64,000 nt of DNA from contig NC_019869.2 in NCBI RefSeq assembly GCF_002234675.1, positions 14,555,015 to 14,619,014 on the forward strand, written 5' to 3'. Shown here one piece after another: positions 23,940 through 34,589 of the stretch. The notes beneath the pieces are model-generated. The model was given only the letters and a program-made list of their open reading frames with translations. It ran no database searches and was not told the origin of the DNA. Each line of letters opens with the position of its first letter. The first letter of the stretch is position 1. The DNA is from Oryzias latipes (lineage: Eukaryota > Chordata > Actinopteri > Beloniformes > Adrianichthyidae). The translations under genes and the position numbers were made by a program.

Positions 23940-24122
23940 ACACTACATTACCAAGAGTATTGGCTCATGTGCCATGACTTGTATATGAACTGAAGTACCA
24001 TCCCATTCCTAACACATGAAGTTCAATATGATTTGGTTCCACCATTTGCAGTGAGTCAGTCTCCACCCCAATTCATCCCAAAGGTGTTCTGTGGGGTTCA
24101 GGTCAGGACTCTGTCAAGTTCA
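23940..24122 (-). mobile_element. Tc1/mariner-like 3' end fragment (unit 1, cut by duplication breakpoint)
   Basis: Read on the minus strand, the segment contains QSPDLNP.EHLWDEL-type coding sequence, the region around the last catalytic acid of a Tc1-like transposase, followed by the AATACTCTTGG terminal region. It stops exactly at the unit boundary. In unit 2 the same remnant continues about 40 bases further (to about 32190), so unit 1's right edge is the truncated side. Confidence 0.65.
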
Positions 24123-24455
24123 GATAATATAAGATAATATTTGGCCCATTCTATGTCAATCCCAGCTCTTCATCTGTGGGCAGAACCAGGTGTAGAGGAG
24201 GCTGTACAAACCACATGTGATCATCATCACATGAAGGGATCTCTGTTCATTTCTAAAGCACCTGGAAATACAGTGAATCTGACCTATAAGATATTAAATG
24301 TGAATTTATGAATCCCATCTGTTCATACTGATGACCATGTTTCAACATATGATACAGTGACTAAGTACCGGATCTTCTAGGGGTCCTCATACTCGTACAG
24401 GTTCTGCAGGGTCTTGGGTTTAAAGTCCCCAAAGCCAACAAGTATCTGTCCCTCC

Positions 24456-25626
24456 AAACTTCCAACATGGTCGAGCCTGGTCGGGCCATATTTACAACAC
24501 CCCTTGTGGGCCACCCTTTTTTTCCCGGGGTTCCCCCCTCCTGGGCGGGGGCGGCGGGCCCCTGCCTTGCTCCTCCCTGGACCAACCGTGGGCCGGGTGG
24601 GTGGCTGCCTGGAGTGCGGAGGGGTCTCCCTTGGGGGGTCCTGGCTCGTACCTGGGGTTGGGGCGGGGGGATGCCCGGAACTCCTGGGTTGTGGTGGGGT
24701 GCTCGTCTGGGGCTGTGGGCGTCCTTCATCGGTGGGGCCCTGCGTTGGGCTCTTCCGGCGCGGCGGGGGGGCTGCTTTCCTGGCTGGGCTGGGGCGGCGC
24801 CCTCTTTCCCTCCGCGCCTCCCTGCTCTCTGGCTCTGGGGGCCTCGCGGCGGTCCTGCTGGCCCTGGCCTGGGTGGCGGTCTTGGTCGCCCGGGGGGCGG
24901 TCGCTCCCTGCCTGTTCCCGTGTGGCGTTGGGGGAATTCCGGCTGCCGCTGCTGCTGTGGCGGGGGTCTGGGTGTGGGGGTGGCTGGGCGCTCCTCCTCC
25001 TTCTTTTCACATTCCACCATCCATTTTAGAAGAACATAAACACTCACCTGAGCACAGGTGTTAGCTCACTTTGCACTTAGAGTTTGCATGATTGAATGAA
25101 TGAAAGATTTCACACTAGTTGGTTTAAAGGCATAGGTATGCGTTCGTGAACACTATCTGTTTTGTGTACATGTTGACATGTGAACATTTTTTTGCAGCTA
25201 GCAGGTGTGTTGATAATATTTGAGTGTGTGTGAACAGGTCCCGCCCTTTTTGTACTACATTTGAACTGTACCGTAATGATAAACAACCAGTAAACCTGTC
25301 TGCTTTATGCTGCTTCATGGTCTTACCCCCCCCTCTCACTATCACCCCCCCCCCCCCCCCCCCCCCCCCCCCCTGGCATCCCTCCCTCTTCTTCCCTTCT
25401 TTCCTTTTCCGTCCGGTCCAACACCAAAGATTTTCAATCATGGTTGAAATGAATAAAAGTTTGGCCTCAATTACAAAAGGGGTTTGTTCAGTCATACCTT
25501 TGGTTTGTCTGAAGATTAATAACCCCTCTTGTTAAAGTAAAATATGTCCAACACAAGAGGCCCTCAGCTCTCATCTGCCTGCCTAGCTGTTGGACAGGAC
25601 AAGTTAAAAAAAAAAAAAAAAAAAAA
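24456..25626 (+). mobile_element. GC-rich poly-A retroposon inserted in unit 2 only
   Basis: The insertion begins AAACTTCCAACATGGTCGAG and ends in a 22-base A run (25605-25626). It is flanked by the duplicated target AGTATCTGTCCCTCC (24441-24455 and 25626-25640; 14-16 bp given the overlap with the poly-A). Unit 1 has the uninterrupted target near 17487. These are hallmarks of LINE-mediated target-primed insertion. The first 500 bases are very G-rich on the plus strand, and 25345-25373 is a 29-base C run. It shares its last 430 bases with 1-438. Long frames on both strands (up to 228 aa) follow base composition and are not genes. Confidence 0.9.
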
Positions 25627-26838
25627 GTATCTGTCCCTCCTGCCCAGGCCTAAGAGGCTTCACCCGTTCCTCCTCAAAGGCCTGGTGGAACCTGACCCAC
25701 AAAGTCAGGGTAGCTGAGGAGTATTCTGCAGGTCCCATTGTTCAGTTTAAACAATCACTGTTTGAACTAGAAGAAATGAACCTCAGACACATCCCTTCGT
25801 TGACCATCAGTGGGGACGGAGACGTTGTCCTTTTTCGTTCCTTATTGTGGGAGAACACCAGATTGATGATGTAGCTCACACTGTTTTCCAGCTAACAGTG
25901 GAAGGTCTTGTCCTGATATTTTCCAAACGGGATCTGCCACTGACTTAACACCAGGATTTGGTCATTGACATCCCCCACCCACATGGCCAGCATCACGTCC
26001 ACCTTTGGATGCATCCTAAAAATGGATTCTACCAAGAAGGTTTGGGAATGTTTTTCTCCAGTGGATTCTCAAACAGAAGTTTGAGTCTGTTCTTAAAAGA
26101 ACTTCTCTTTTCAGTTGACAAAAAAGCTCGCAGGAGCTGCCTCTGACTCTGCCGCCTGAGTTACTAACATCTGTAACAAGCATGGTCAGGTCCTCATGAG
26201 CGTCCTTACCAGCACCTGAGCTTGAGGATGTCTGCGTGGACCCTGACATCCTAACCATCCTAACCAGTTCCACAGAACTGCAGCCCGGTTAGGTGACACA
26301 GTTGGCACCAGCATGTCCTGAAGGTGGCCATGGCCCTGTTGGAGAACAGAGGTCTGTCAGTGGGCTCCAACAGCAGGGTGGCCAGTGTAGTCTCACTCTG
26401 GGAACGCCTGCCAGAGTGTGACATGCAGCGGGTCGTTTACCTCACCAGGCACCAGGAGAGGAAGCCTAAAGGACGTTCTAAGGCCACAAAGGGGAAGAAC
26501 TCTTCCTGTCCTGGAAGGAAGGAGAGTCTCCAACGGTATGAGTCGTTTCTAGAAGTCTTTTACTAACTTTGAAATCAACTTCATTTTGTCATGCTGTTGT
26601 GTCTTCCACATAACATCCACATACCTGATCTTGGGGGACCATGTGGCCCTCAGAGACGCAGTGCTAGGAAGCCCCAGGCTAATGGACTGGGGCTGGACTT
26701 CAGCCGTTTCAGCTGTCATCTTGTTGGTGATTTGCATATCTAGCTTGACATCAGATGCCTTTTCAAAAACGACCCTCTGCATTGACCCGGACTTGGGACC
26801 GGCACACAAAAGCACTGGATTGTGCCCTCATGTGGTTG
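25627..26838. other. Unassigned moderately GC-rich segment (unit 2)
   Basis: Copy of 17490-18700, continuing the sequence interrupted by the retroposon. Every frame longer than 60 codons translates identically to its unit-1 counterpart. No recognised domain. Confidence 0.4.
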
Positions 26839-27176
26839 CATTAAGTTTTGGAAATGGCATGTTTCCAATTTTTATTTAATTTAATTAGATTCAATTCAAT
26901 TCGATTCGATTCGATTCAATTCAATTCAATTCAATTCAATTCAATTTTATTTGTACAGCCCAAAATCACAACAAAAGTCGTCTCGATGGGCTTCGAAGTA
27001 AAACATGAACTCAAAACGATCATGAATACAAAGAGTTCAAAAAGTTGATACATTTTACCAATGAGTTATATCGCTAGAGGAGACATCACGTGATTCATCA
27101 TGGGAGGAGAGCACCGCCATCTTGGTGAAGTCAAGTCACTGCTGCAGTGCATGCATGTGAACACATTTTTTGCAAA

Positions 27177-27678
27177 ATGCCAGTTCATTGTTTGGGTTTC
27201 AACTGCCAAAATCGGAGAAATAAGTCCACAAAGGAGGAAGGCATAAAACTTCACAGGTAAGTACTATAATTTTTTTTCTTTTAATGCTGCAGGGGCTTAA
27301 TAGTACACATGTTGACATACATGCTGCAGGGCTATTATCAACATGCTGCATGATGTATGTATAATTTGATGTCAACATAAATTAAACTTCGTTTTGTTAA
27401 ACCTATATACAGTATAATAAAACTAGGCTATTATAGTAATATGGATTTATACATTTCTGACTCAGTGACTGAACTTTTCTTGCAGGTTTTTAATGGATTC
27501 AGATTTAAGGAAAAACTGGGCATTAGCAATCAAAAGAGCTCACCCAGATGGATCACCGTGGTTACTAACTAGCAATACAGTCTGCTTATGTTCAAAACAT
27601 TTTGTGGAAACACATTATGAAAAGAGGCCAGACTGTTCGCTTGAAACCCGGCACCATAACATCTGTTACACAAATTGA
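27177..27678 (+). pseudogene. THAP zinc-finger gene remnant, two exons (unit 2)
   Basis: Exons 27177-27256 and 27486-27678 with the same splice sites as the unit-1 copy. The zinc ligands C5, C10 and CSKH are kept. The F of FHR has become L (KLHR). It shares the one-base shift that removes the LKPGAITSV end. Relative to unit 1 the decay has continued, as expected for a sequence without selection. Confidence 0.7.
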
Positions 27679-28054
27679 TCAGTCACATGAATCAGTAAAT
27701 CTATTTTTTTTTTTTTTTTAGGGTAAATCTGTTGTTAACTTTTTGTTGACTTATTATTTATGTATTTATTATTATTTATTGACTTATTATTGATTTATTA
27801 TTATTATTATTTATTGAATCATTATTTACTTATTGCTATTATTTAATATTTGTATGTATTTGTATGTATTTGTATTCGCTTGAAACCCGGCACCATAACA
27901 TCTGTGTAACACCAAACTGATCACTCACCTGAATTAGTAAATGTATTTATTTATTTTAGGGTAAATCAATTGTTAACTTTTGGACTTTTTGTTGACCCAT
28001 TATTTATGTATTTATTATTATTATTTATTGACTTATTATTGATTTATTATAATC

Positions 28055-28106
<52 letters not shown>

Positions 28107-28261
28107 GTTATTATTGACTTATTATTGGGCTTTTCTGAATAATTTAAATTAAATGTCAAAGAGGTCTAAAACTTCTAAATGTTTAGAAATTATTTTTAAA
28201 AATTCTTTGTAATAATTTTATTTTGAGGTTGACTGTTTCTCTTATTTAACAACAACAAATG

Positions 28262-28415
<154 letters not shown>

Positions 28416-28850
28416 AATATGTATAATATATTACATATTTTTATATGTATAAATATATAAAAATATAAATTATATAAAAGCTACTTAGATGCCACCAAAG
28501 GCTATAGAAAGCACTGTCATTTGGGCACCGACAACCTCACCAAGATGGCGTTGCGCTCCACCACAGTCGGACAGGTTTACCAAGCGGGCGTGTCTCCACT
28601 TGTGATATAACTCATTGCATTTTACAATATATTTTTATATATATATTTAAATATATATACAATTAGAGTCAAATCTAATATTATTTGTTGCTTGCTTATT
28701 TATTTAAACTAAATTTTTATTAGTTTTTGTCGCATGAAAACAAAACACAAACCAAAATCAAAATAGAGATTGATTCTTGATGCTTTGTGGGTTTATTTGT
28801 TGTACATTGTCCATTTTTCCATTTTCAGTGTAATTGTGCCTCTTGCAGTC

Positions 28851-29162
28851 TCAATTTGTATTTTTATATGCCTTTATCATTGTTTGAACGATAAGTAGTT
28901 TATTTTGATTTAATCCAATAAATGGGAGATCTATACTTTTAAGAAAGTTTATTTTATCTTGATCACAAGCTGAAAGAGGTTGGGAATATAGTTTTTTATA
29001 GTAGTGAGTAAATATTCTATCAATTTCCTCTGGGCTGTTTGTTACTTTATTAGTCCCGGGATCATAGACTGAAAACAGCACCTGTTGTTTTTTAATTCTC
29101 TTGGCTAGCAATTTTGTTGATTTAGGCCCTGCTTCATGATAACTTTGTTTAAAATTAATCAG
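28851..29162 (-). pseudogene. L1-type LINE ORF2 fragment (unit 2)
   Basis: Identical in protein to the unit-1 fragment (RIKKQQ, SPEEIDRIFTHYYKKLYS). A duplicated relic without catalytic domains. Confidence 0.8.
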
Positions 29163-29874
29163 CTTTTTTTCAATTTATCTAATCCCAACCATATTGTAAC
29201 TTGGTTAGGTTAATTGTTCAACCAACTTCCTGGTTTCCAGTTTTTTTTTCTGTGCATTGAAATGTTTTTTTTTTTTGTCGTTCAGCTCATGCAGGGGGAA
29301 ACCGGAGCATCCCGGAGAAAACCCTTAAAAAAGTCTGAGTGTTTGGGTCAGGGGGACTTTATGGGAAAGCATAAAGTTTGGAAAAAAAGAACTAAAGCTT
29401 AAATCTGCAAAAACTTTGCAGGGGGCATGGAGATTATGTGTATAATTCTGTTTTAAGCTTTCTTTCTTTCACTTGTGTGTGTTTGGTAACATTTTTTTTT
29501 TTTTTTGTCGTTAAGCTCATGCAGGGGGAAACCGGAGCATCCCGGAGAAAACCCCTTAAAAATCTGTGTGTTTGTGGTGGTGGGGCTTTTATTTTGAAAA
29601 TCGATCAATCAACAAAGCTTTTTTATCCAAAAGCTCCTTTGCCCCCCCCCCCCCCCCACCTCCACCCCATTTACACATACACAAAAAATGACTATAAATA
29701 ACTAACTAAAAATGAATAATAAATCAGTAAAAATAAAATAAATAAATAAATAAATAAATATAAAAGCACTGAACCCCAGCAAGGGCGAGCAACGACCCCA
29801 GACCAAACCAGCAAGCATTGGTATAAAAGGACACCACATGAAAACCCTAAAACTAAATACCTAATAAAGTTTTT

Positions 29875-31170
29875 CTAATAAACTTTATTAGCATTGGTTC
29901 CTCTTTTTGGTTGTGAACCTTCTCGAGCAGTTCTTAATTGTCCGAGGATTTTCTTTTTTCCTTTTGTCCTTCCTTTTTTCTGTCTGAATAATGCAACATA
30001 ATCCATGGTGGGTTCAGACTTGCGGCTTGTCGTTTCTTCTTGTGGCCTCATGGTGTCTTGCTGAGCAACATTTTCCTCATAATTAGCAGACACGTTCATC
30101 AGATTGACAGCAGTTGTGTCTTTGCATTTTTCATAGAAGAAGACTATTCCATGGAAGCTCATGTCATCCAGACTGGTCTCATCTGCCTCAGAGATTTTAC
30201 TGTCGTCCGCTTTAAGAATGACTCCATCTTTGAAAACGTAGGTGTAAAAGTGATGAACATTGGACTTGAGTTTTTTGTGGCAAATGACAGAGGACAGGTT
30301 GAATTGTTTCTTCTTGCCATTGATGGGAACATAGATGGAACCATCTGGTGTGACTCGTTCCCTGGCTGCAGATTGTCTTGGCACATACAAGGGAAATATG
30401 TCACAATCACCAAAAGAGATTCCCGTTTCCACATCTGAAGAGCAAAACTGACACTTCATGTTGGAACAGATATTTTTAGTGTTGCTGTCAAGAAGAGAGA
30501 TGATGGAATTTGTGTTTCCTGGTTGCGGTGGAAGGAAGAACATGTTACCCAAATCATTGAACCCACACGAGATGTTCTGGCACTTGTAACATCTACTTTC
30601 TTGATGCATGTGGAGATTTGCTTGGACTCCGCAGTCTTTCAGCCAGCACAAAAAAGGGTTGATGAAGTCAGCAATGTCATTTTGTTCTCCTAATTCCAAA
30701 TCTGGTATGACATCAGCTAACTCTAGTAGAACTACTCCCACTTCGGATGGAGAAAAGTATGCTCCTGGATTTTGGACTGCCTTTAGAAACAATTGGGCAG
30801 TGGCTGGTATTGTTGATATTGCGGCCATGACTTCTGAGTCCAGTGATTGAACGGCATCTCTCACAGTATTCATGTTTATTATTGCTTGAAGGGCGGAGTT
30901 CAACCAACAGTTATTGAGGCAGTTAGCAAACTTGCAGATGTCATTTCTTGGGTTGTGACTATGAGCTGTTGTGGAGTTCACAAAGCCATTGTTTGCCGTT
31001 TGTTTAGGTGTTGGCGTTAAAGTTGTTGATGTTGTGGGCTTAATTGGTCTTAAAAAGAGCATTTTCTTTCTCTTTTTGAGAATTTGGGACTTCATCGTTG
31101 CACTACGTTTGACTAGTTTTCTTGCTGACTTGAGCAGAAATCTTTGGATTGCAAAATTTTTAAAAAACAT
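29875..31170 (-). CDS. Intronless USP/USPL1-like cysteine-protease-domain protein (unit 2)
   Basis: An intact 431-aa frame, the second copy of the 21852-23147 gene. By eye I find four amino-acid differences (T to A in TIPxTAQ, Q to L in VVLxELAD, V to A in QSAxRERV, E to K in GKKxQFN) and two silent changes in 1296 bases. The Cys box (NNCWLNSALQAI), the Cys4-like pair and the VHHFYTYVF His box are unchanged. A 4:2 replacement-to-silent ratio in so few changes does not show purifying selection; it is near what neutral drift gives. The upstream TGACATCA array is present too, with one motif altered (ACCACTGATGACATCAG). Role unknown. Confidence 0.62.
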   Translation of the reverse strand: MFFKNFAIQRFLLKSARKLVKRSATMKSQILKKRKKMLFLRPIKPTTSTTLTPTPKQTANNGFVNSTTAHSHNPRNDICKFANCLNNCWLNSALQAIINMNTVRDAVQSLDSEVMAAISTIPATAQLFLKAVQNPGAYFSPSEVGVVLLELADVIPDLELGEQNDIADFINPFLCWLKDCGVQANLHMHQESRCYKCQNISCGFNDLGNMFFLPPQPGNTNSIISLLDSNTKNICSNMKCQFCSSDVETGISFGDCDIFPLYVPRQSAARERVTPDGSIYVPINGKKKQFNLSSVICHKKLKSNVHHFYTYVFKDGVILKADDSKISEADETSLDDMSFHGIVFFYEKCKDTTAVNLMNVSANYEENVAQQDTMRPQEETTSRKSEPTMDYVALFRQKKGRTKGKKKILGQLRTAREGSQPKRGTNANKVY

Positions 31171-31962
31171 CTTTCAGGTATTTCTTTCCAGGTGTCTCTG
31201 TCAAGATTAACGCTAAGATGTCTTCAAAAAACAAATTTGGTTGTTGAAGACTTATATATATGACTTTTGGGGACAGTATTTACAACAGATACCTCAAATG
31301 ACATCATTTACGACCTCAAATGACATCAGTCAATATGCTAAAGGTCAACTGTACAAAGACATCACCATTGATGAGATCATCATTGATGACATCACCATTG
31401 ATGACATCACCACTGATGACATCAGTGGTGAAGCTGTGGGGGATGTCTGGTTATGTTTTTAGAAATTATTGATTGATTTATTTGTTTGTTTATTTGTTTA
31501 CTTATACTATTTCTGGCAGTTCCTAAAAATAATAGAAGTCTTTTGTTGAGCTCATTTTGTCTGACAAAAGGGTTTGCATTCATTATTCTTTCTGGAAACT
31601 TAAGGGTGTAAATTTATTCAAACACTTTTGGCCAAATATGCCAAAGGCTGTGAAATACTCATCTTTTTTTATTGATCAAAGTCTTAAAGTAGGCAATAGA
31701 GTAAAGCTTTGTTAAAACAGCCTAAAACATATTTCTTTCTAAAGTGTTTAATGAAATTGGACCCAGACATGCTTGTAGTGTAGAGCTTAGAGTGCAGCAT
31801 TTGTTTGTATTTAACCCTTTAGTGACTCTTCAAACTCGCTATATCCTACAGGAAATACGTTTAAATATATATAAAATTGAGGGAAAGAAACAAATAATGT
31901 ATGTTATGAACTCAACATCGCAACACAATTTGATTTTTTAGTGCAACTTCCTTTTTAAACAC

Positions 31963-32190
31963 ACACTACATTACCAAGAGTATTGGCTCATGTGCCTTGA
32001 CTTGTAAATGAACTGAAGTACCATCCTATTCCTAACACATGAAGTTCAATATGATTTGGTTCCACCATTTGCAGTGAGTCAGTCTCCACCCCAATTCATC
32101 CCAAAGGTGTTCTGTGGGGTTCAGGTCAGGACTCTGTCAAGTTCATCCACACCAGACTCTGTCAGCGTTGTCTTTGAAATTAGATCACAT
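31963..32190 (-). mobile_element. Tc1/mariner-like 3' end fragment (unit 2 and beyond)
   Basis: Continuation of the remnant truncated at 24122. It extends through TCATCCACACCAGACTCTGT past the duplication boundary at 32145. This shows the right duplication breakpoint fell inside an older Tc1-like relic. Confidence 0.6.
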
Positions 32191-32199
32191 TTGGATGTG

Positions 32200-32895
32200 T
32201 TTACTCTAGATTTGGTGAGAAGCCTGGAACATTAGGAAAAAAGCTTTAGTTGTTTTTTGGCTTGTTATTATTTTAAAAAGGTTTTGTTGAAACGAGCCTG
32301 AAGGAAGCTTCTAAAATAAGGAGCCATGCAAAGCTTCAGACCATGGTGACAGAAAATGCATGTATGTAATAGCAGCAATAAGAGTTAAAAACCCAAGAAA
32401 CTCTTGGAATCTGTGACACTTTCTTCAATGTCTTTCTTGGACTTAAAAAAAACCTGAAGGAAATATTTAATACAAAGTTTGCAGGGTGTGATGATTTTGT
32501 GTTTGACTGTGATATTTTATTTAAAATAAAAGATTAATAATTTAAAATAAAAACTCAAGAAAAAAACTTTTTAGATAAAATTAAATATTTTCTTTTAAAT
32601 CAGAAAGTTCTAATAACAGGAAGTTTTTTACCACAGAAAATTCAAATTATGCAGAGATTTCAATTGAATTTAGATCCATCAAAGTAGCACGAGTGAAGAA
32701 GCTGCTGAGACTTGCAGAGTATCTGTATGTCACTTTCAATTATGTATCATAATTATTTAATATATTATAAATAAGACCGAACAAACATCTTTTTTCGGGA
32801 TCTTAGTAAATCCCATTTTTGCAGGTCCTGCTTTGGCCCTTTAGGAATTTAGAGTGTGTGGTCTGGAATAAATAAAAAAAAAGACAGTTTATATA
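32200..32895. other. AT-rich spacer, no gene seen
   Basis: No frame, RNA gene or repeat boundary could be supported here. Confidence 0.4.
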
Positions 32896-32899
32896 CTAT

Positions 32900-33694
32900 T
32901 GTTGCAGGGGCCAAGAAAGGGAAAACTACCACAGAGCAGGTTACGAAGATTTATTAATACAAAAACCCCGTCATGAGTAGAATAAAAATGTTGACCGTAT
33001 CAATGACACCACAGGAGCATGCAGACAAAAAAAACCACAGTTCATGCACAACAATAAAAAATAAAAACATGCAACGTAACTGTGATACACAGCACTCGGT
33101 GGGATACGGCACCCACCAAAATAACATGCGGGGTGAAACCTGAGGGAAGTGACTAAAAAAAATGACAAACAGAACAGAGGGTAAATGGTCCGCTCCTGCA
33201 CTTGATTAGTCAATCACGCTGGGACAGCTCCGTCAGGAGCGGACAAACCAAGTACAAAACATAAACTTAAACAGGACAGCAGGGCACAGTATTCCAACAC
33301 TAAAAACAGAAGAAGCACCATATTAAAAACATTTGATAAAAAATAATTTACCATTTGTTTAAAATATACCTCTGCTGTGATAAAAGTGTAAAATACCTGG
33401 TGCGTCGCAAAACCTCACGCCCAGTCTTTAAAACTCCCAGAAAAGCAGGATCTACCTCTGCCGTGATCCTGTCATACAATAAAAAATAAAACATCAAGCA
33501 CTGCTTAAAAACATCATCCACAGGTAAGGATAACAGCAGTCTTACCGCACTCTTTGCTCGAGCCAACTCACGCTGCTCTCTGAGCTAACCGGCTTTCTCA
33601 CAGGAAGCTAGCGCCATAGCAACCACACGTCAACTTCCTTTTTAAACCCCCTGAACAATGGGTATAGAGACACCTACAGGTGACTCCCGTTACA
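32900..33694 (-). mobile_element. Solo LTR of an LTR retrotransposon, minus orientation
   Basis: On the minus strand the 795-bp unit starts TGTAACGGGAGTCACC and ends GGCCCCTGCAACA, the TG...CA form of LTRs. It carries an AATAAA signal about 50 bases before its end. It is flanked by a perfect 4-bp duplication CTAT (32896-32899 and 33695-33698). An 11-bp perfect hairpin (GTCCGCTCCTG / CAGGAGCGGAC, 33188-33244) lies inside. No internal retroelement coding region adjoins it, so it is a recombination product. The family (gypsy, BEL or other) cannot be told from the LTR. Short frames inside are not genes. Confidence 0.75.
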
Positions 33695-33698
33695 CTAT

Positions 33699-34589
33699 CA
33701 TTATTTTTGTCTTCAATTTTTTTTAAATCACACATATTTATATTTGGGTTAACTTTGAATCCGCGTTTGCAGTTTACAAACTCCACCTTGCGGATTTACA
33801 TCCCGTTGGCATCCTAACATGTCCTTTTCATCTCGCGATAGCGTGGCTTGCAAGCATTGTTACGAAACATCGCGATATTTTGTTTGTAATAGTGGGAATG
33901 CCACGTCTGAGCATCAGCATCGACGCAGGCAGGGGCATTGGTTTGTTTACACCCTGACCCTGGAACAAATAATTATCAAGCAATCTGACGCGTAGACACA
34001 CCTGACACAACCCGGTAATATTTTTTATGTTATAATTGTTTGTCTATGTTGTTAAAACGAGATTGCATTCATGCCCTGACCTAAGTCTGTTAGCTCAACT
34101 GCTAGCTTGCTAACACAGGCTCTCTCAACCTGTTGAATCCGGCGGTCAAATTCATCCTGTTTGATGAGAGGATTTCACTGTTTACTGACAGACTAACGCT
34201 TTTACTTTTCAAATAAACTCAAAGAGATTACCTGCCTTTGCAGCTTAAGTCTGGGAAATGCAAGAAGCTAGCAGGTAAACAATCAAAACACAAAGTTAGC
34301 AACGATCAGTTTCACGCTGGTTATCACGCTTCTGATGTTTAAACAAATCAGTAGAAACTTGAATTATCTTTGTCTTTTATTTGGAAAATCCTGCATTTCT
34401 GCGAAAATTATGACTAAAGTCTGATTGCTTTTTTTGTTGATGTAACGTCATTCCTAGCTATAAAATGTTTATTTTCCGCTTTTATCTTCTCCCCTTTGTA
34501 TTTTTTATCCATTAGAGCACACTTTCATCTCATGTTTTGTGTTAAACTCACTCCTGCATTTTTCTCCCCCCCCCCCTCAGGGATATAAA
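33699..34589 (+). promoter_or_regulatory. Probable slc39a7 promoter and 5' UTR region
   Basis: Unique sequence between the solo LTR and the first coding exon. The first coding exon has a splice acceptor (CCCCCCCTCAG) at 34580, only 9 bases before the ATG, so a non-coding first exon must lie upstream. A candidate donor is GCTAGCAGGTAAAC at about 34268-34281. CpGs are locally enriched around 33825-33990. The transcription start is not determined. Confidence 0.4.

Noticed and set aside
24361-25064. Long overlapping frames of 142-228 aa on both strands (Pro/Arg-rich and Gly/Leu-rich)
   Set aside because: They arise from the G/C-rich composition of the retroposon, overlap on opposite strands, and cross the insertion boundary and target duplication. 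No domain or splice context.
33348-33566. 72-aa minus frame MARAKSAVRLLLSLP... as a small gene upstream of slc39a7
   Set aside because: It lies wholly within the TG...CA solo LTR with target duplication. No family known to me, and no splice partner.
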